Positions 32,804 to 41,271 of a DNA stretch of 43,464 bases are shown one piece after another. Both the position numbers and the translations under genes were made by a program. How positions within the stretch are numbered: position 1 is the stretch's first letter; every line of letters begins with the position of its first letter. The DNA is taken from the NCBI GenBank assembly GCA_964195545.1, contig CAXMQQ010000029.1, positions 1 through 43,464 of the forward strand, in the 5' to 3' direction. This DNA is from JAHEEL01 sp964195545 (lineage in GTDB: Bacteria; Actinomycetota; Acidimicrobiia; Spongiisociales; UBA5794). Under the pieces are notes generated by a model. It saw nothing but the letters and a program-made list of their open reading frames with translations. It did no database searches and was not told where the DNA came from.

Positions 32804-34024
32804 TCAGGGCTGATAGTGGCTTGACAGCATCACGGATTTGTAGCCGTGGATCACGAAGGCGGGGCTGCGCTCTGGGGGTGCGACGAGGCGGAGGGTTGGC
32901 ATCAACGCAGCCACGCTTTCGACCGCTACCGCGAGTTCGAGACGTGCAAGGGGTGCACCGACGCACGTGTGGATCCCCCCGCCGAACGTGATGTGCGTTG
33001 TGTCACCTCGGTCGACCTTGAACTCGTCGGGATCCTCGAAGTGTCGGGGATCCCGGTTCGCCGATCCGAAGAGCAGCGCGATCTTCTCTCCACGGACGAA
33101 TTCGCGGCCCGCATACGAAACCCCGTCGGCCAGTACCCATCGCTCGAACAGTTGAAGCGGGGGGTCGAAACGGATCATCTCTTCGATGGCCGTTCTCGGT
33201 GCTACCCGGCCCGAACGAACCGATTCCCAGGCGTCGGGAGTATTGAGCACGGAAACCATTCCGTTGCCGAGTGAGTTGACGGTTGCCTCGTGGCCAGCGT
33301 TGAGGAGGAGCACGATCGTCGAGACAATCTCGCTGTCGCTGAGACGGCCGCCCGATGTCTCAACGTTGCAGAGCCCCGAGATGAGATCATCCGTCGGATC
33401 GGCCCTTCTCCTTGCGATGAGATCCCGACACCACGATGCGAACTCGGCTGAGGCTCGAACGGCGGATGTGACCTGATCGTCGGTGGTGCCGAGTTCGTAC
33501 ATCTTCACGATCCGATGCGACCAGTCGAGGTAGCGAGGCCAGTCTTCGATCGGAGCACCAAGCAGATCTGCGATGACATGGATGGAGAAGGGCTGTGCGA
33601 AGTCTGCGAGAAAATCGAACCGGGGCTGCTCCGAGACGTCCCGAAGGAGCCGGTCAGCGTGCCCGACGATCGCAGGACGGATAGCTTCGATCTGCTTCGG
33701 TGTGAACGCTCGGAAGACCAGCTGTCGGAGACGACCGTGTTCCGGTGGCTCGAGCATCAGTAACGACCACTGTTCCACGTCGTTGTATGGGCCCCAGTCC
33801 GCCCTGAGCGGGGGCAGCCCCACTTCGGCTCTGGTCATGATCGGTTCCGGGACTCGTCCGAGACGTCGATCCCTCAACGCCCTGAACACGTCGTCGTAGC
33901 GGGTGAGGAACCATCGCTGGATGCCGTCATCTCCGAGCTGTTCGAAGATCGGTGTCTCTTCACGGACAGCGTTGAGGGCGGGATACGGGTCCTGGAGGAA
34001 GGCCGGGTCGGAGAAATCGATCAT
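32804..34024 (-). CDS. Cytochrome P450
   Basis: 406 aa. Heme-binding loop FGGGIHTCVGAPLARLEL with Cys354, I-helix LLLNAGHEATVNSLG (acid and Thr positions for O2 activation), K-helix EEMIRFDPPLQ (ExxR). Soluble bacterial class, close to CYP107/CYP125-like sequences but the substrate cannot be told. No ferredoxin or reductase gene is next to it. ATG 34024 fits MIDFSDPAFLQDPYP, the usual P450 start, and a TACAGT -10 box five bases upstream; the frame could extend to 34225, without support. Confidence 0.93.
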   Translation of the reverse strand: MIDFSDPAFLQDPYPALNAVREETPIFEQLGDDGIQRWFLTRYDDVFRALRDRRLGRVPEPIMTRAEVGLPPLRADWGPYNDVEQWSLLMLEPPEHGRLRQLVFRAFTPKQIEAIRPAIVGHADRLLRDVSEQPRFDFLADFAQPFSIHVIADLLGAPIEDWPRYLDWSHRIVKMYELGTTDDQVTSAVRASAEFASWCRDLIARRRADPTDDLISGLCNVETSGGRLSDSEIVSTIVLLLNAGHEATVNSLGNGMVSVLNTPDAWESVRSGRVAPRTAIEEMIRFDPPLQLFERWVLADGVSYAGREFVRGEKIALLFGSANRDPRHFEDPDEFKVDRGDTTHITFGGGIHTCVGAPLARLELAVAVESVAALMPTLRLVAPPERSPAFVIHGYKSVMLSSHYQP

Positions 34025-34029
34025 GGGGC

Positions 34030-34035
34030 ACTGTA
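34030..34035 (-). promoter_or_regulatory. -10 element TACAGT of the P450 gene
   Basis: On the minus strand TACAGT is followed by five bases and ATG 34024, without a Shine-Dalgarno. Confidence 0.45.
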
Positions 34036-34083
34036 CGCGAACGAACCGCCGCGTGGAGCGACGGCTCGTCGATAGACGGTGTT

Positions 34084-34266
34084 CTACTTCTGTGGCTCGA
34101 TGATCGGCCCATCGTATGTGCCGCTGAGGAGCTTCTCGAGCGTCGATCGTGCGGATGCTCGCTTGGAGTATCCCTGGCTTTGCGCCACGATCTGGCCGTT
34201 CGAGGCCTTCACTCGGAAAGCCCACTTTCCGTTTCGCTGCTGATAGAGCTCGCCTTTTCCGGCCAT
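34084..34266 (-). CDS. DUF1508/YegP family small protein
   Basis: 60 aa. One YegP repeat: GELYQQRNGKWAFRVKASNG followed by QIVAQSQGYSKRASARSTLE. Many members carry two such repeats; this has one. GGAGG lies ten bases before the ATG. Function not known. It lies 59 nt upstream of the P450 start on the same strand. Confidence 0.88.
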   Translation of the reverse strand: MAGKGELYQQRNGKWAFRVKASNGQIVAQSQGYSKRASARSTLEKLLSGTYDGPIIEPQK

Positions 34267-34347
34267 TGGGTCGTTCCCTCCTTAGGAATTAGTCAGACCA
34301 TAGCCCGCGAAACACATCCGTAGCGACTCATCGCGCCGCGATGACCG

Positions 34348-34740
34348 CTACGCGTCGCTCTCTGGTTCCAGATCGAGGGCTGCAGAGTTGATGCAGTAGC
34401 GCAAGCCAGTGGGGTTCGGGCCATCGTCGAAGACGTGACCAAGGTGTGCACCGCACTCGGCACACGTGACCTCTGTCCGGACGCTGAGAAGGCTCCGGTC
34501 GATCTGTGTTGCGATCGCAGCGTCCAACGAGGGCTGCCAGAAACTCGGCCATCCGCTCTTGGAGTCGTACTTGACTTCGCTCGAGAACAGCTCAGCGCCG
34601 CACACGACGCAGTGATAGGAACCCGCGTCTTTCGTGTCCCAGTACTCGCCGGTGAATGCCTGTTCGGTGCCCGCTTCCTGCGTGACGTGGATCTGCATCG
34701 GCGACAGATTCGACAGGTCCCGTTCGTTGGTCTCACTCAT
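34348..34740 (-). CDS. msrB: Peptide-methionine (R)-S-oxide reductase
   Basis: 130 aa. It repairs methionine R-sulfoxide in proteins. Zinc-site pairs CVVCG and CAECG, the region SGWPSFWQP, and catalytic Cys116 in RYCINSAALDLE are all present. ATG 34740 lies six bases after a TAGCCT -10 box on the minus strand. It shares a 23-nt spacer with the divergent aldehyde dehydrogenase gene. Confidence 0.94.
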   Translation of the reverse strand: MSETNERDLSNLSPMQIHVTQEAGTEQAFTGEYWDTKDAGSYHCVVCGAELFSSEVKYDSKSGWPSFWQPSLDAAIATQIDRSLLSVRTEVTCAECGAHLGHVFDDGPNPTGLRYCINSAALDLEPESDA

Positions 34741-34746
34741 GGTGCG

Positions 34747-34756
34747 AGGCTACCGT
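34747..34756. promoter_or_regulatory. Two overlapping, opposed -10 elements (msrB / aldehyde dehydrogenase)
   Basis: On the plus strand TACCGT (34751-34756) lies seven bases before ATG 34764; on the minus strand TAGCCT (34752 to 34747) lies six bases before the msrB ATG at 34740. The two hexamers share the central TA. The whole divergent intergenic region is 23 nt, so both mRNAs must be leaderless or nearly so, and only one polymerase can occupy it at a time. Confidence 0.6.
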
Positions 34757-34763
34757 CACGTCC

Positions 34764-36470
34764 ATGGATACGCGCCTTATGGATATCGCTCTCGAAACCT
34801 TGGACGAAAACAGAACCCGCTGGGCCCGCCTTCCGGTCGCCACGAAGATCCATATCCTCGACGGCATTCGCACGCGTGTCGGAGCCGTTGCCGATGCATG
34901 GGTCGCAGCGGCCGTGGAGGCGAAGCAGATTCCGGCCGACTCCCAGCTCGTCGGCGAGGAGTGGATGAGCGGACCATATGCCCTCGCCGTAGGGGCTGCT
35001 GCAATCGCTGACACGCTCCGCCGCATCGAATCCGGGACACCTGTTCTCGATGGATTCCCTGTTCGGAGGCTGCCGAACGGCCAGGTCGCTCTGCGAGTAT
35101 TTCCTGCGAATGCCGAGGACCGTCTCTTTCTCAACGCCCACACAGCAGAGGTCTGGATGCAGCCCGGGATCCAAGAGGCTGATCTGGAGCGGTCCGCGGC
35201 GTCGTTCTACCGCAAGGTCGAACCGGCTGGCACCGTTGCGCTCGTGCTCGGGGCTGGCAACATCGCTTCCATCGCACCGCTGGACGTTCTCAACGAGTTG
35301 TTCAATCATGGCTCCGTCACCGCTCTGAAGCTCAATCCGATCGCCGCCTACCTTGGGCCCTTCTTGGAGAGGATCCTCGAGGAACTCGTCAAAGGTGGCT
35401 TCGTTCGCTTCGTATACGGCGGAACCGAGGAGGGCATCTACCTCACACGCCACGAGATCGTGGAACACATCCACGTCACGGGTGCCGGTCGAACACACGA
35501 CGCGATCGTCTACGGCGTCGGATCCGAGGGTGAACGCCGCAAGGCGGTGGACAACCCGATCATTTCCACACCGGTGACGGCCGAACTTGGTGGAGTCGGT
35601 CCAACGATCGTCGTCGGCGGCCGTTGGTCCGATGCAGATCTGCGCTACCAGGCAGAACACATCATGAGTCAGAAGCTCCACAATCACGGCTTCAACTGCG
35701 TCGCGTGCCAGGTTCTCGTTCTCCCTGAGGAGTGGGACCAGGCCGACGAACTTCTCGATGCCATGCGCCACGTGGTCTCCCTGGTCGGGGGACGCGGTGC
35801 CTACTACCCCGGGGCTATCGATCGCCACTCGGAGGCCGTCGCTGCGCACCCGAACGCTGAAGTGCTCACCAATGGTGCAGGACCCGTGACGTTCATCACC
35901 GACCTTGATCCAGGCGTGACGGAGGACATGTGCTTCACCACGGAGTTCTTCGGGGCCGTGCTCGGCGTCGTGCGCCTCCCTGGAGCGGACACCGCAGCGT
36001 TCCTCGATAATGCTGTGGTCTTCGCGAACGACACGCTCGACGGCAACCTTGGAGCCAACCTGATCATCCACCCAGCCACTGCGAAGAGAGACGCGGACGC
36101 TCTGGAGAGGGCTATCGGGGACCTCCGCTACGGCACGATCGCTGTGAACTCATGGGTCGGTGTTGCGTTCGCCATCAATCGGGCCACCTGGGGGGCGTTT
36201 CCCGGCAACGCACGCAACGACATTGAATCCGGAACGGGCGTTGTTCACAACTCCCTCATGCTCGACGGCGCCGAACGCAGCGTCGTGCGCGGACCATTCG
36301 CACCGTTTCCGAGAACGTTGCGACAGGGTGGCGTCCATGCCGAACCCACTCCACCGTTCTTCGTCACCAATCGCCGGGCCGCTCGTCTGGGAGAACTCCT
36401 CACCGAGGCCGCGGTCAGCGGCTCGCGCAAGAACTTCCCAGCGATCGTCGCCACAGCGTTGCATGGTTGA
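34764..36470 (+). CDS. Aldehyde dehydrogenase family protein
   Basis: 568 aa, longer than the usual 450-500. The active site carries the general base Glu274 (AELGGVGPTIV) and nucleophile Cys312 in HGFNCVACQVLV (a GQxC variant), 38 residues apart as expected. It oxidises an aldehyde with NAD(P); the substrate is not clear. The N-terminal 120 residues and the C-terminal 70 extend beyond the core. Promoter shared with msrB (see there). Stop 36470 is eight bases from the convergent maf stop. Confidence 0.88.
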   Translation: MDTRLMDIALETLDENRTRWARLPVATKIHILDGIRTRVGAVADAWVAAAVEAKQIPADSQLVGEEWMSGPYALAVGAAAIADTLRRIESGTPVLDGFPVRRLPNGQVALRVFPANAEDRLFLNAHTAEVWMQPGIQEADLERSAASFYRKVEPAGTVALVLGAGNIASIAPLDVLNELFNHGSVTALKLNPIAAYLGPFLERILEELVKGGFVRFVYGGTEEGIYLTRHEIVEHIHVTGAGRTHDAIVYGVGSEGERRKAVDNPIISTPVTAELGGVGPTIVVGGRWSDADLRYQAEHIMSQKLHNHGFNCVACQVLVLPEEWDQADELLDAMRHVVSLVGGRGAYYPGAIDRHSEAVAAHPNAEVLTNGAGPVTFITDLDPGVTEDMCFTTEFFGAVLGVVRLPGADTAAFLDNAVVFANDTLDGNLGANLIIHPATAKRDADALERAIGDLRYGTIAVNSWVGVAFAINRATWGAFPGNARNDIESGTGVVHNSLMLDGAERSVVRGPFAPFPRTLRQGGVHAEPTPPFFVTNRRAARLGELLTEAAVSGSRKNFPAIVATALHG

Positions 36471-36478
36471 TGCCGGGG

Positions 36479-37051
36479 CTATCGAGTCGGCTCGACCCCT
36501 GCCCGGCGCAGCGCAGCCACAATCGGTTGGAGCGAAAGACCGATGACGTTGCTTCGAGAACCCGCGACCCCGCTCACGAAGCGCGCTCCGTCCCCCTGGA
36601 GCGCATACGCCCCTGCCTTGTCGAGTGGTTCACCAGACTCTGCGTAGGCGATCGCGTCATCACGGGTCACGGGATGCATCGAAACCAGCGACGAGTCGAA
36701 CCCGTCCTCGATGATGGATGCATTCCTAGCGATCGCCCAGCCGGTGAGGACCAGGTGCGTTCGGCCAGCGATCGACAGGAGCATGTTGGCAGCGTCGGTC
36801 TCGTCCTTCGGCTTCCCGAGTATCACTCCGTCGAGGACGACCGTTGTGTCGGCGCCTAGGGCGACGGACCCGTCCTCCGGCAAGGCCGCCAGCGCTTTCT
36901 CACGGGCCAGACGCACCACCATGCGATCCGCGTCTTCGCCCTGGATCACTTCCTCGTCAACCTCGGGCGCTCGGACGGAGAACTCGAAACCCGCCACCGA
37001 CAGCAGCAGGCTTCGGCGGGGCGATGAACTTGCGAGGATCAGGTCCGGCAC
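36479..37051 (-). CDS. maf: Maf-family nucleotide pyrophosphatase
   Basis: 190 aa. DLILASSSPRRSLLLSVAGF at the start, VALGADTTVVLDGVILGKP and then DKAGAYALQGDGARFVSGV and RSNVIGLSL are the Maf motifs. It hydrolyses non-canonical NTPs (dTTP/UTP or modified) and guards the nucleotide pool. GTG 37051 fits the homology start; the frame to 37240 overlaps the acyl-CoA dehydrogenase on the other strand and is rejected. GAACAT precedes it in leaderless position. Confidence 0.92.
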   Translation of the reverse strand: MPDLILASSSPRRSLLLSVAGFEFSVRAPEVDEEVIQGEDADRMVVRLAREKALAALPEDGSVALGADTTVVLDGVILGKPKDETDAANMLLSIAGRTHLVLTGWAIARNASIIEDGFDSSLVSMHPVTRDDAIAYAESGEPLDKAGAYALQGDGARFVSGVAGSRSNVIGLSLQPIVAALRRAGVEPTR

Positions 37052-37115
37052 GCTGCCATGTTCGCAGGGTTCTGCAGCGATGAGGTACGGTTCCACCGAT
37101 CTGCACGGAGGAACC

Positions 37116-38261
37116 ATGCGACGCAACATCTTCGAAACCGACCATGACATCTTCCGGGGGACCGTCCAACATTTCGTTGAAGCCGAGATCCTCCCTTTCC
37201 ATGAGCAGTGGAGCGAGGACGGAAGGGTCGACAAGGCCATGTTCCAGGCGGCCGGTGCCCAGGGACTGCTCGGAATGGCGGTTCCGGAGCAGTACGGCGG
37301 TGGAGGGGTCGACGACTTCCGCTACAACGCCGTCATCAACGAAGTGGTGACGGCCTCCGGTGCTGCCGCCTCGGGTGTCTGCATCACGCTCCACAACGAC
37401 GTGTGCATCCCGTATTTCCTCGAATATGCGAATGACGAGCAGAGAGAACGATGGTTCCCCGGTCTTGTATCGGGCGAGTTCATGACGGCGATCGCAATGA
37501 CCGAGCCGGGTACCGGTTCCGATCTCGCGGCGATCGCTACCACAGCGGTACTCGACGGAGACGAGTACGTCGTCAACGGATCCAAGACGTTCATCACCAG
37601 TGGCATCAACGCCGATCTCGTGATCATCGTCACACGAACCGGGCCGAATCCCCACGGCGGCCTCACGCTCCTCGTTGTCGAAGACGGTGTTGATGGATTC
37701 GAGAAGGGGCGCAATCTCGACAAGATGGGAATGCATGCTCAGGACACGGCGGAGATGTTCTTCTCCGATGTCCGGATACCGGTAGCGAACCGTCTGGGTG
37801 TCGAGGGGGCGGGGTTCATGCAGCTCATTGGCAATCTCCCACAAGAGCGGCTCAGTATCGCCGTCGGCGCCGTAGCTGCCGCCGAGGCAGCCCTCGCGGT
37901 GACGATCGAGTACGCCAGAGAACGGGAAGCGTTCGGGCGCCCGATCGGTCGATTCCAGCACAACCGCTTCGTACTTGCCGAACTCAAGACCGAGGTCGAC
38001 ATCGGCCGCGTATTCGTCGATCGTCTCCTCTTGGAGCATGTCGCAGGAGCGCTCACGATCGAGCAGGCCGCCGAAGCGAAGTGGTGGACGACGGAGATGC
38101 TCAAGCGTGTCGTCGACGCCGGCGTGCAGATGCACGGAGGATACGGCTACATGATGGAATACCCGATCGCACAGGCGTACGTCGACGCCAGAGTCCAAAC
38201 CATTTACGGTGGAACAACAGAGATCATGAAAGAGATCATCGGGAGAGGACTAGGTCTGTGA
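37116..38261 (+). CDS. Acyl-CoA dehydrogenase (long-chain or isovaleryl-like)
   Basis: 381 aa. FAD-linked alpha,beta-desaturation of an acyl-CoA. AMTEPGTGSDLAAI, FITSGINADLVI, LPQERLSIAVGAVAAAEAAL and the end TIYGGTTEIMKEIIGRGLGL match the family. The catalytic Glu at the usual C-terminal YEGT site is replaced by IYGGT, so the base is probably the Glu in AAAEAALAV, as in long-chain/isovaleryl enzymes. ATG 37116 follows GGAGG by five bases. Its stop overlaps the GTG of the small membrane protein gene. Confidence 0.9.
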   Translation: MRRNIFETDHDIFRGTVQHFVEAEILPFHEQWSEDGRVDKAMFQAAGAQGLLGMAVPEQYGGGGVDDFRYNAVINEVVTASGAAASGVCITLHNDVCIPYFLEYANDEQRERWFPGLVSGEFMTAIAMTEPGTGSDLAAIATTAVLDGDEYVVNGSKTFITSGINADLVIIVTRTGPNPHGGLTLLVVEDGVDGFEKGRNLDKMGMHAQDTAEMFFSDVRIPVANRLGVEGAGFMQLIGNLPQERLSIAVGAVAAAEAALAVTIEYAREREAFGRPIGRFQHNRFVLAELKTEVDIGRVFVDRLLLEHVAGALTIEQAAEAKWWTTEMLKRVVDAGVQMHGGYGYMMEYPIAQAYVDARVQTIYGGTTEIMKEIIGRGLGL

Positions 38262-38407
38262 GCGGGGTTGGAGTTGCTCTCATTGCCAGCGTGGTCATCA
38301 TGTTCGCGTGGCTGTTCTTGTCCGCCATGGGAGCGTTCCTCGTCACCCTCCTTGCCGGGGCCGGTGTCGTCATTGCCGCACTCGTCGAGCGAAACCGACA
38401 CAGCTGA
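38258..38407 (+). CDS. Small two-span membrane protein
   Basis: 49 aa, starting at GTG 38258 inside the acyl-CoA dehydrogenase stop (GTGA). It has two hydrophobic stretches, GVALIASVVIMFAWLFLSA and LVTLLAGAGVVIAALV, and a charged tail ERNRHS. No known family. Coupled translation behind an acyl-CoA dehydrogenase is the only evidence for function. Confidence 0.6.
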   Translation: MSGVGVALIASVVIMFAWLFLSAMGAFLVTLLAGAGVVIAALVERNRHS

Positions 38408-38468
38408 CGTAGCCGGGCGGCTTGTCCCCCTTCCCTCCTCTGAGCGCGAGGAAGAGAACCGCAGGTGC

Positions 38469-39653
38469 CTAGTTGAACGCCGGGATGCCTGTGATCGCTT
38501 GTCCGAGCACGAGGGTGTGGACTTCGTTGGTTCCCTCGTAGGTGATCACCGATTCGAGGTTGTTCATGTGCCGGATGACGGGGTACTCGAGTGTGATCCC
38601 GTTGGCTCCGAGGATGCTGCGAGCCTCGCGAGCGACCTCGAGTCCGGACCGAACGTTCTCCATCTTCCCGAAGCTGACCTGCTCCGAGGTCAGCGTTCCG
38701 TCGTCATGTTTGCGGCCGAGATGCACAGACAGGAGCATCGATTGGTTCACCTTCACCATCATCTCGGTCAGTTTGCGCTGTGTGAGCTGGAACGAAGCGA
38801 TCGGTCGGCCGAACTGGATGCGCTCTTTCGCATAGGTGACCGCGGCTTCGTAGCTCGCCCGCCCTGCCCCGACTGCTCCGAAGAGGATGCCGAAACGGGC
38901 TTCGTTGAGACACGCCAAAGGACCCTTGAGGCCGACAACGCTCGGGAGCATTGCATCAGCCGGTAGCCGCACCCCGTCCAGGATGAGCTCGGAGGTGATA
39001 GATGCACGAAGGGACATCTTGTGGTGAATGGTGTTCGCCGAGAACCCCGGTGTGTCGGTCGGTACGATGAAGCCACGAATGCCGTCTTCGGTCTGAGCCC
39101 AGACGACGGCAACGTCGGCGATGCCACCGTTCGTGATCCACATCTTCGTCCCGTCGATGACCCAATCGGATCCGTCGCGTTGTGCACGGGTCTTCATAGA
39201 ACCAGGATCGGAACCGGCATCTGCTTCCGTGAGACCGAAGCACCCGATGATCTCCCCGGCGGCCATGCCGGGGAGCCACCGCTGCTTCTGCTCCTCGGAC
39301 CCGAAGGCGCGGATCGGGAACATCGCAAGCGATCCCTGTACCGAGACGAAGCTGCGGATGCCGGAATCGCCGGCCTCGAGCTCGGTGCACGCCAGTCCGT
39401 AGCTGACGGCGTTCGTGCCGGCGCAGCCGTAGCCGTCGAGGTGCATGCCGAAGAGACCGAGAGCCCCCATCTCCTTGCCCAGTTCCTTGGGAAGAATCCC
39501 TTCCTCGAACCATTCGGCGATGTTCGGCAGGACTTGGTCACCGACGAACTCGCGAACCGTGTCCCGGATCATTCGTTCTTCGTCGCTGAGGAGCGCATCG
39601 ATCTGGAGAAAGTCGTGCGGGGTTTCGCCCCCGGGGCGGATTGCGGTGCTCAT
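38469..39653 (-). CDS. Acyl-CoA dehydrogenase, glutaryl-CoA dehydrogenase type
   Basis: 394 aa. GCFGLTEADAGSDPGSMKT, MWITNGGIADVAVVWA and the C-terminal VITYEGTNEVHTLVLGQAIT with the canonical catalytic Glu in YEGT. The end LGQAITGIPAF and the overall order are those of glutaryl-CoA dehydrogenases (lysine/tryptophan catabolism). Leaderless -10 TAGGCT lies six bases before the ATG. It is the second acyl-CoA dehydrogenase near the other, on the opposite strand, so co-regulation is not implied. Confidence 0.9.
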   Translation of the reverse strand: MSTAIRPGGETPHDFLQIDALLSDEERMIRDTVREFVGDQVLPNIAEWFEEGILPKELGKEMGALGLFGMHLDGYGCAGTNAVSYGLACTELEAGDSGIRSFVSVQGSLAMFPIRAFGSEEQKQRWLPGMAAGEIIGCFGLTEADAGSDPGSMKTRAQRDGSDWVIDGTKMWITNGGIADVAVVWAQTEDGIRGFIVPTDTPGFSANTIHHKMSLRASITSELILDGVRLPADAMLPSVVGLKGPLACLNEARFGILFGAVGAGRASYEAAVTYAKERIQFGRPIASFQLTQRKLTEMMVKVNQSMLLSVHLGRKHDDGTLTSEQVSFGKMENVRSGLEVAREARSILGANGITLEYPVIRHMNNLESVITYEGTNEVHTLVLGQAITGIPAFN

Positions 39654-39659
39654 GGAGCA

Positions 39660-39665
39660 AGCCTA
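39660..39665 (-). promoter_or_regulatory. -10 element TAGGCT of the glutaryl-CoA dehydrogenase-like gene
   Basis: TAGGCT on the minus strand, six bases before ATG 39653. It overlaps the very end of the mechanosensitive channel gene, which lies upstream on the same strand. Confidence 0.45.
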
Positions 39666-40535
39666 CAGGTCGGGTGTCTCCGGGCGATCATCTGGATCGC
39701 CCCACCAGAGGGTGCGTTGGGGGAAAGCGATCACGATCCCGTGCTCCTTCAGGTTTCGTGACACGGTCCGAGCGAGACCATCCGTCGCCCGATACTGATC
39801 GAGCACCAGAGGGTCGTGCCAGAACAAGAGACGGAACTCGATGGCATTGTCGCCGAACTCGGCGACGAGCGCTTCGGGCGGAGGATCCGGGTGTACGAGT
39901 TCGCAGGCTCCTGCGGCATCCTCAAGAACCTGCTTTGCGCGGTCCAGATCGGTTCCGTACGCCACGCCCACTTGGAGTGTGGAACGCCGACCTCCGACAT
40001 CCGTCAAGTTGACGACGGGCTCATCGATCACCGTCTTGTTGGGAATATGGACCAGCTGGCCGTCAATCGTCTCCATGACAACCGTTCTGCCGGTGATCTC
40101 GAGAACGGTGCCCGTTCCCGAGTCGGTCACGATCTGGTCGCCCGGCTTGAACATCGGTGTGCCCTGGAGGACGAGGCCTGATGAGAAGTTGTCCATCATC
40201 CGGCGCCCGGCGAAGAACACGACGATCCCAATGGCGAGTATGACCATCAACGCCGGCCCGATATCGATGCCGATGATCGTGACGGCGTAGATGACTCCGA
40301 CAAAGACAATGGCCCAACCGGCTCCACGTGCTATCAGGAAGGCAAGTTCATCGGTGATTTGCGGGAAACGGCGAAGAGCCTTCCGGAGCATTCGACGCGC
40401 CAACCGGGCGAGGAGTAGTGAAACCACAATGACGACGGTTGCCCAGACGAAGTCCCAGACCGTCACGCTATCTGCGTTCGTAAAGTCTTCGAGTTCGTCG
40501 GTGGACGGCACCGTCACCTGGGCCCAAATGTTCAT
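39663..40535 (-). CDS. mscS: Small-conductance mechanosensitive channel (MscS family)
   Basis: 290 aa. Two or three spans (about 20-45, 80-100 and the pore helix about 105-130), then the beta domain MFKPGDQIVTDSGTGTVLEI and GQLVHIPNKTVIDEPVVNL, the MscS signature. It releases solutes on osmotic downshock. ATG 40535 has AGGAG seven bases upstream and overlaps the RNase HII stop by four bases. Confidence 0.9.
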   Translation of the reverse strand: MNIWAQVTVPSTDELEDFTNADSVTVWDFVWATVVIVVSLLLARLARRMLRKALRRFPQITDELAFLIARGAGWAIVFVGVIYAVTIIGIDIGPALMVILAIGIVVFFAGRRMMDNFSSGLVLQGTPMFKPGDQIVTDSGTGTVLEITGRTVVMETIDGQLVHIPNKTVIDEPVVNLTDVGGRRSTLQVGVAYGTDLDRAKQVLEDAAGACELVHPDPPPEALVAEFGDNAIEFRLLFWHDPLVLDQYRATDGLARTVSRNLKEHGIVIAFPQRTLWWGDPDDRPETPDL

Positions 40536-41236
40536 GTGAAGGCTCCTGCGAACAACTGCTCCTGGCCCCGGACAGGGGCTCTGTGGACTCCCGACCACGG
40601 CAGATCATCCATGAATGCCCAGCTGGTGCGATGAATCGGGGTCGGTCCCGAGGCGGAGAGAGTCGCGCGGTGGCGGGGGCACGGGTAGCCCTTGTTGCGA
40701 TCGAAGTCGTATCCGGGGAAGGTTGGCGACACTGCACGCATGATCCGATCGCGGGTTACCTTCGCCAGGATCGATGCGGCAGCGATTGTGAGCGATGTCG
40801 CGTCCCCGCCCACGATCATCTTCGTGTTGCCAGAACCGACGAAGTCCCACTTTCCATCAACGAGTACTCGATCCGGAGTGACCCCGAGGGCGTCGATAGC
40901 TCGCTTCGCTGCGAGCTGTTGGGCCGCGGACATTCCGAGACGGTCGCACTCCTTTGAGGAGGCATGTCCGATCCCCCAAGCAACGCACCATTCCGCAATG
41001 CGCTGGTAGAGCGCTTCTCGTTCGCGCTCGTTCAGCATCTTCGAATCGCGAACCTTGTAGATGCGCTGATCCTGTGGAACGACGACGGCAGCAACCGTGA
41101 GCGGACCAGCCCACGAGCCCCGTCCGACTTCATCCACTCCGGCGATGATCCGGTCCCCGCTCGTCCAAAGCTCGCGCTCAACGGTCAGGCCGGGTGCCTT
41201 GGAGCGGATCGATGGACGGAGTCGGGTCGAAGTCAC
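40532..41236 (-). CDS. rnhB: Ribonuclease HII
   Basis: 234 aa. Removes RNA from RNA:DNA hybrids and single ribonucleotides. Catalytic acids are D35 and E36 in IAGVDEVGRGSWAGP, D127 in VLVDGKWDF and D163 in SILAKVTRDR; RDSKMLNEREREALY is also typical. The N-terminus carries about 25 extra residues. It overlaps mscS by four bases, so both are expressed together. No clear Shine-Dalgarno before ATG 41236. Confidence 0.94.
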   Translation of the reverse strand: MTSTRLRPSIRSKAPGLTVERELWTSGDRIIAGVDEVGRGSWAGPLTVAAVVVPQDQRIYKVRDSKMLNEREREALYQRIAEWCVAWGIGHASSKECDRLGMSAAQQLAAKRAIDALGVTPDRVLVDGKWDFVGSGNTKMIVGGDATSLTIAAASILAKVTRDRIMRAVSPTFPGYDFDRNKGYPCPRHRATLSASGPTPIHRTSWAFMDDLPWSGVHRAPVRGQEQLFAGAFT

Positions 41237-41271
41237 AGAGCGAGGATACCGCCTTCGGGAGACGGCACCGG

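Noticed and set aside
34737..36071. 444-codon minus-strand frame antisense to the aldehyde dehydrogenase
   Set aside because: Mirror frame of a GC3-rich gene; His/Asp/Val-rich composition without domains, and the plus-strand gene has clear active-site motifs.
36957..38198. 413-codon minus-strand frame antisense to the acyl-CoA dehydrogenase
   Set aside because: Same mirror-frame effect; no recognisable domain and no start signal.
38430..38454. CTTCC...GGAAG hairpin between convergent genes as a terminator
   Set aside because: Pairing needs a large bulge and there is no T-tract.
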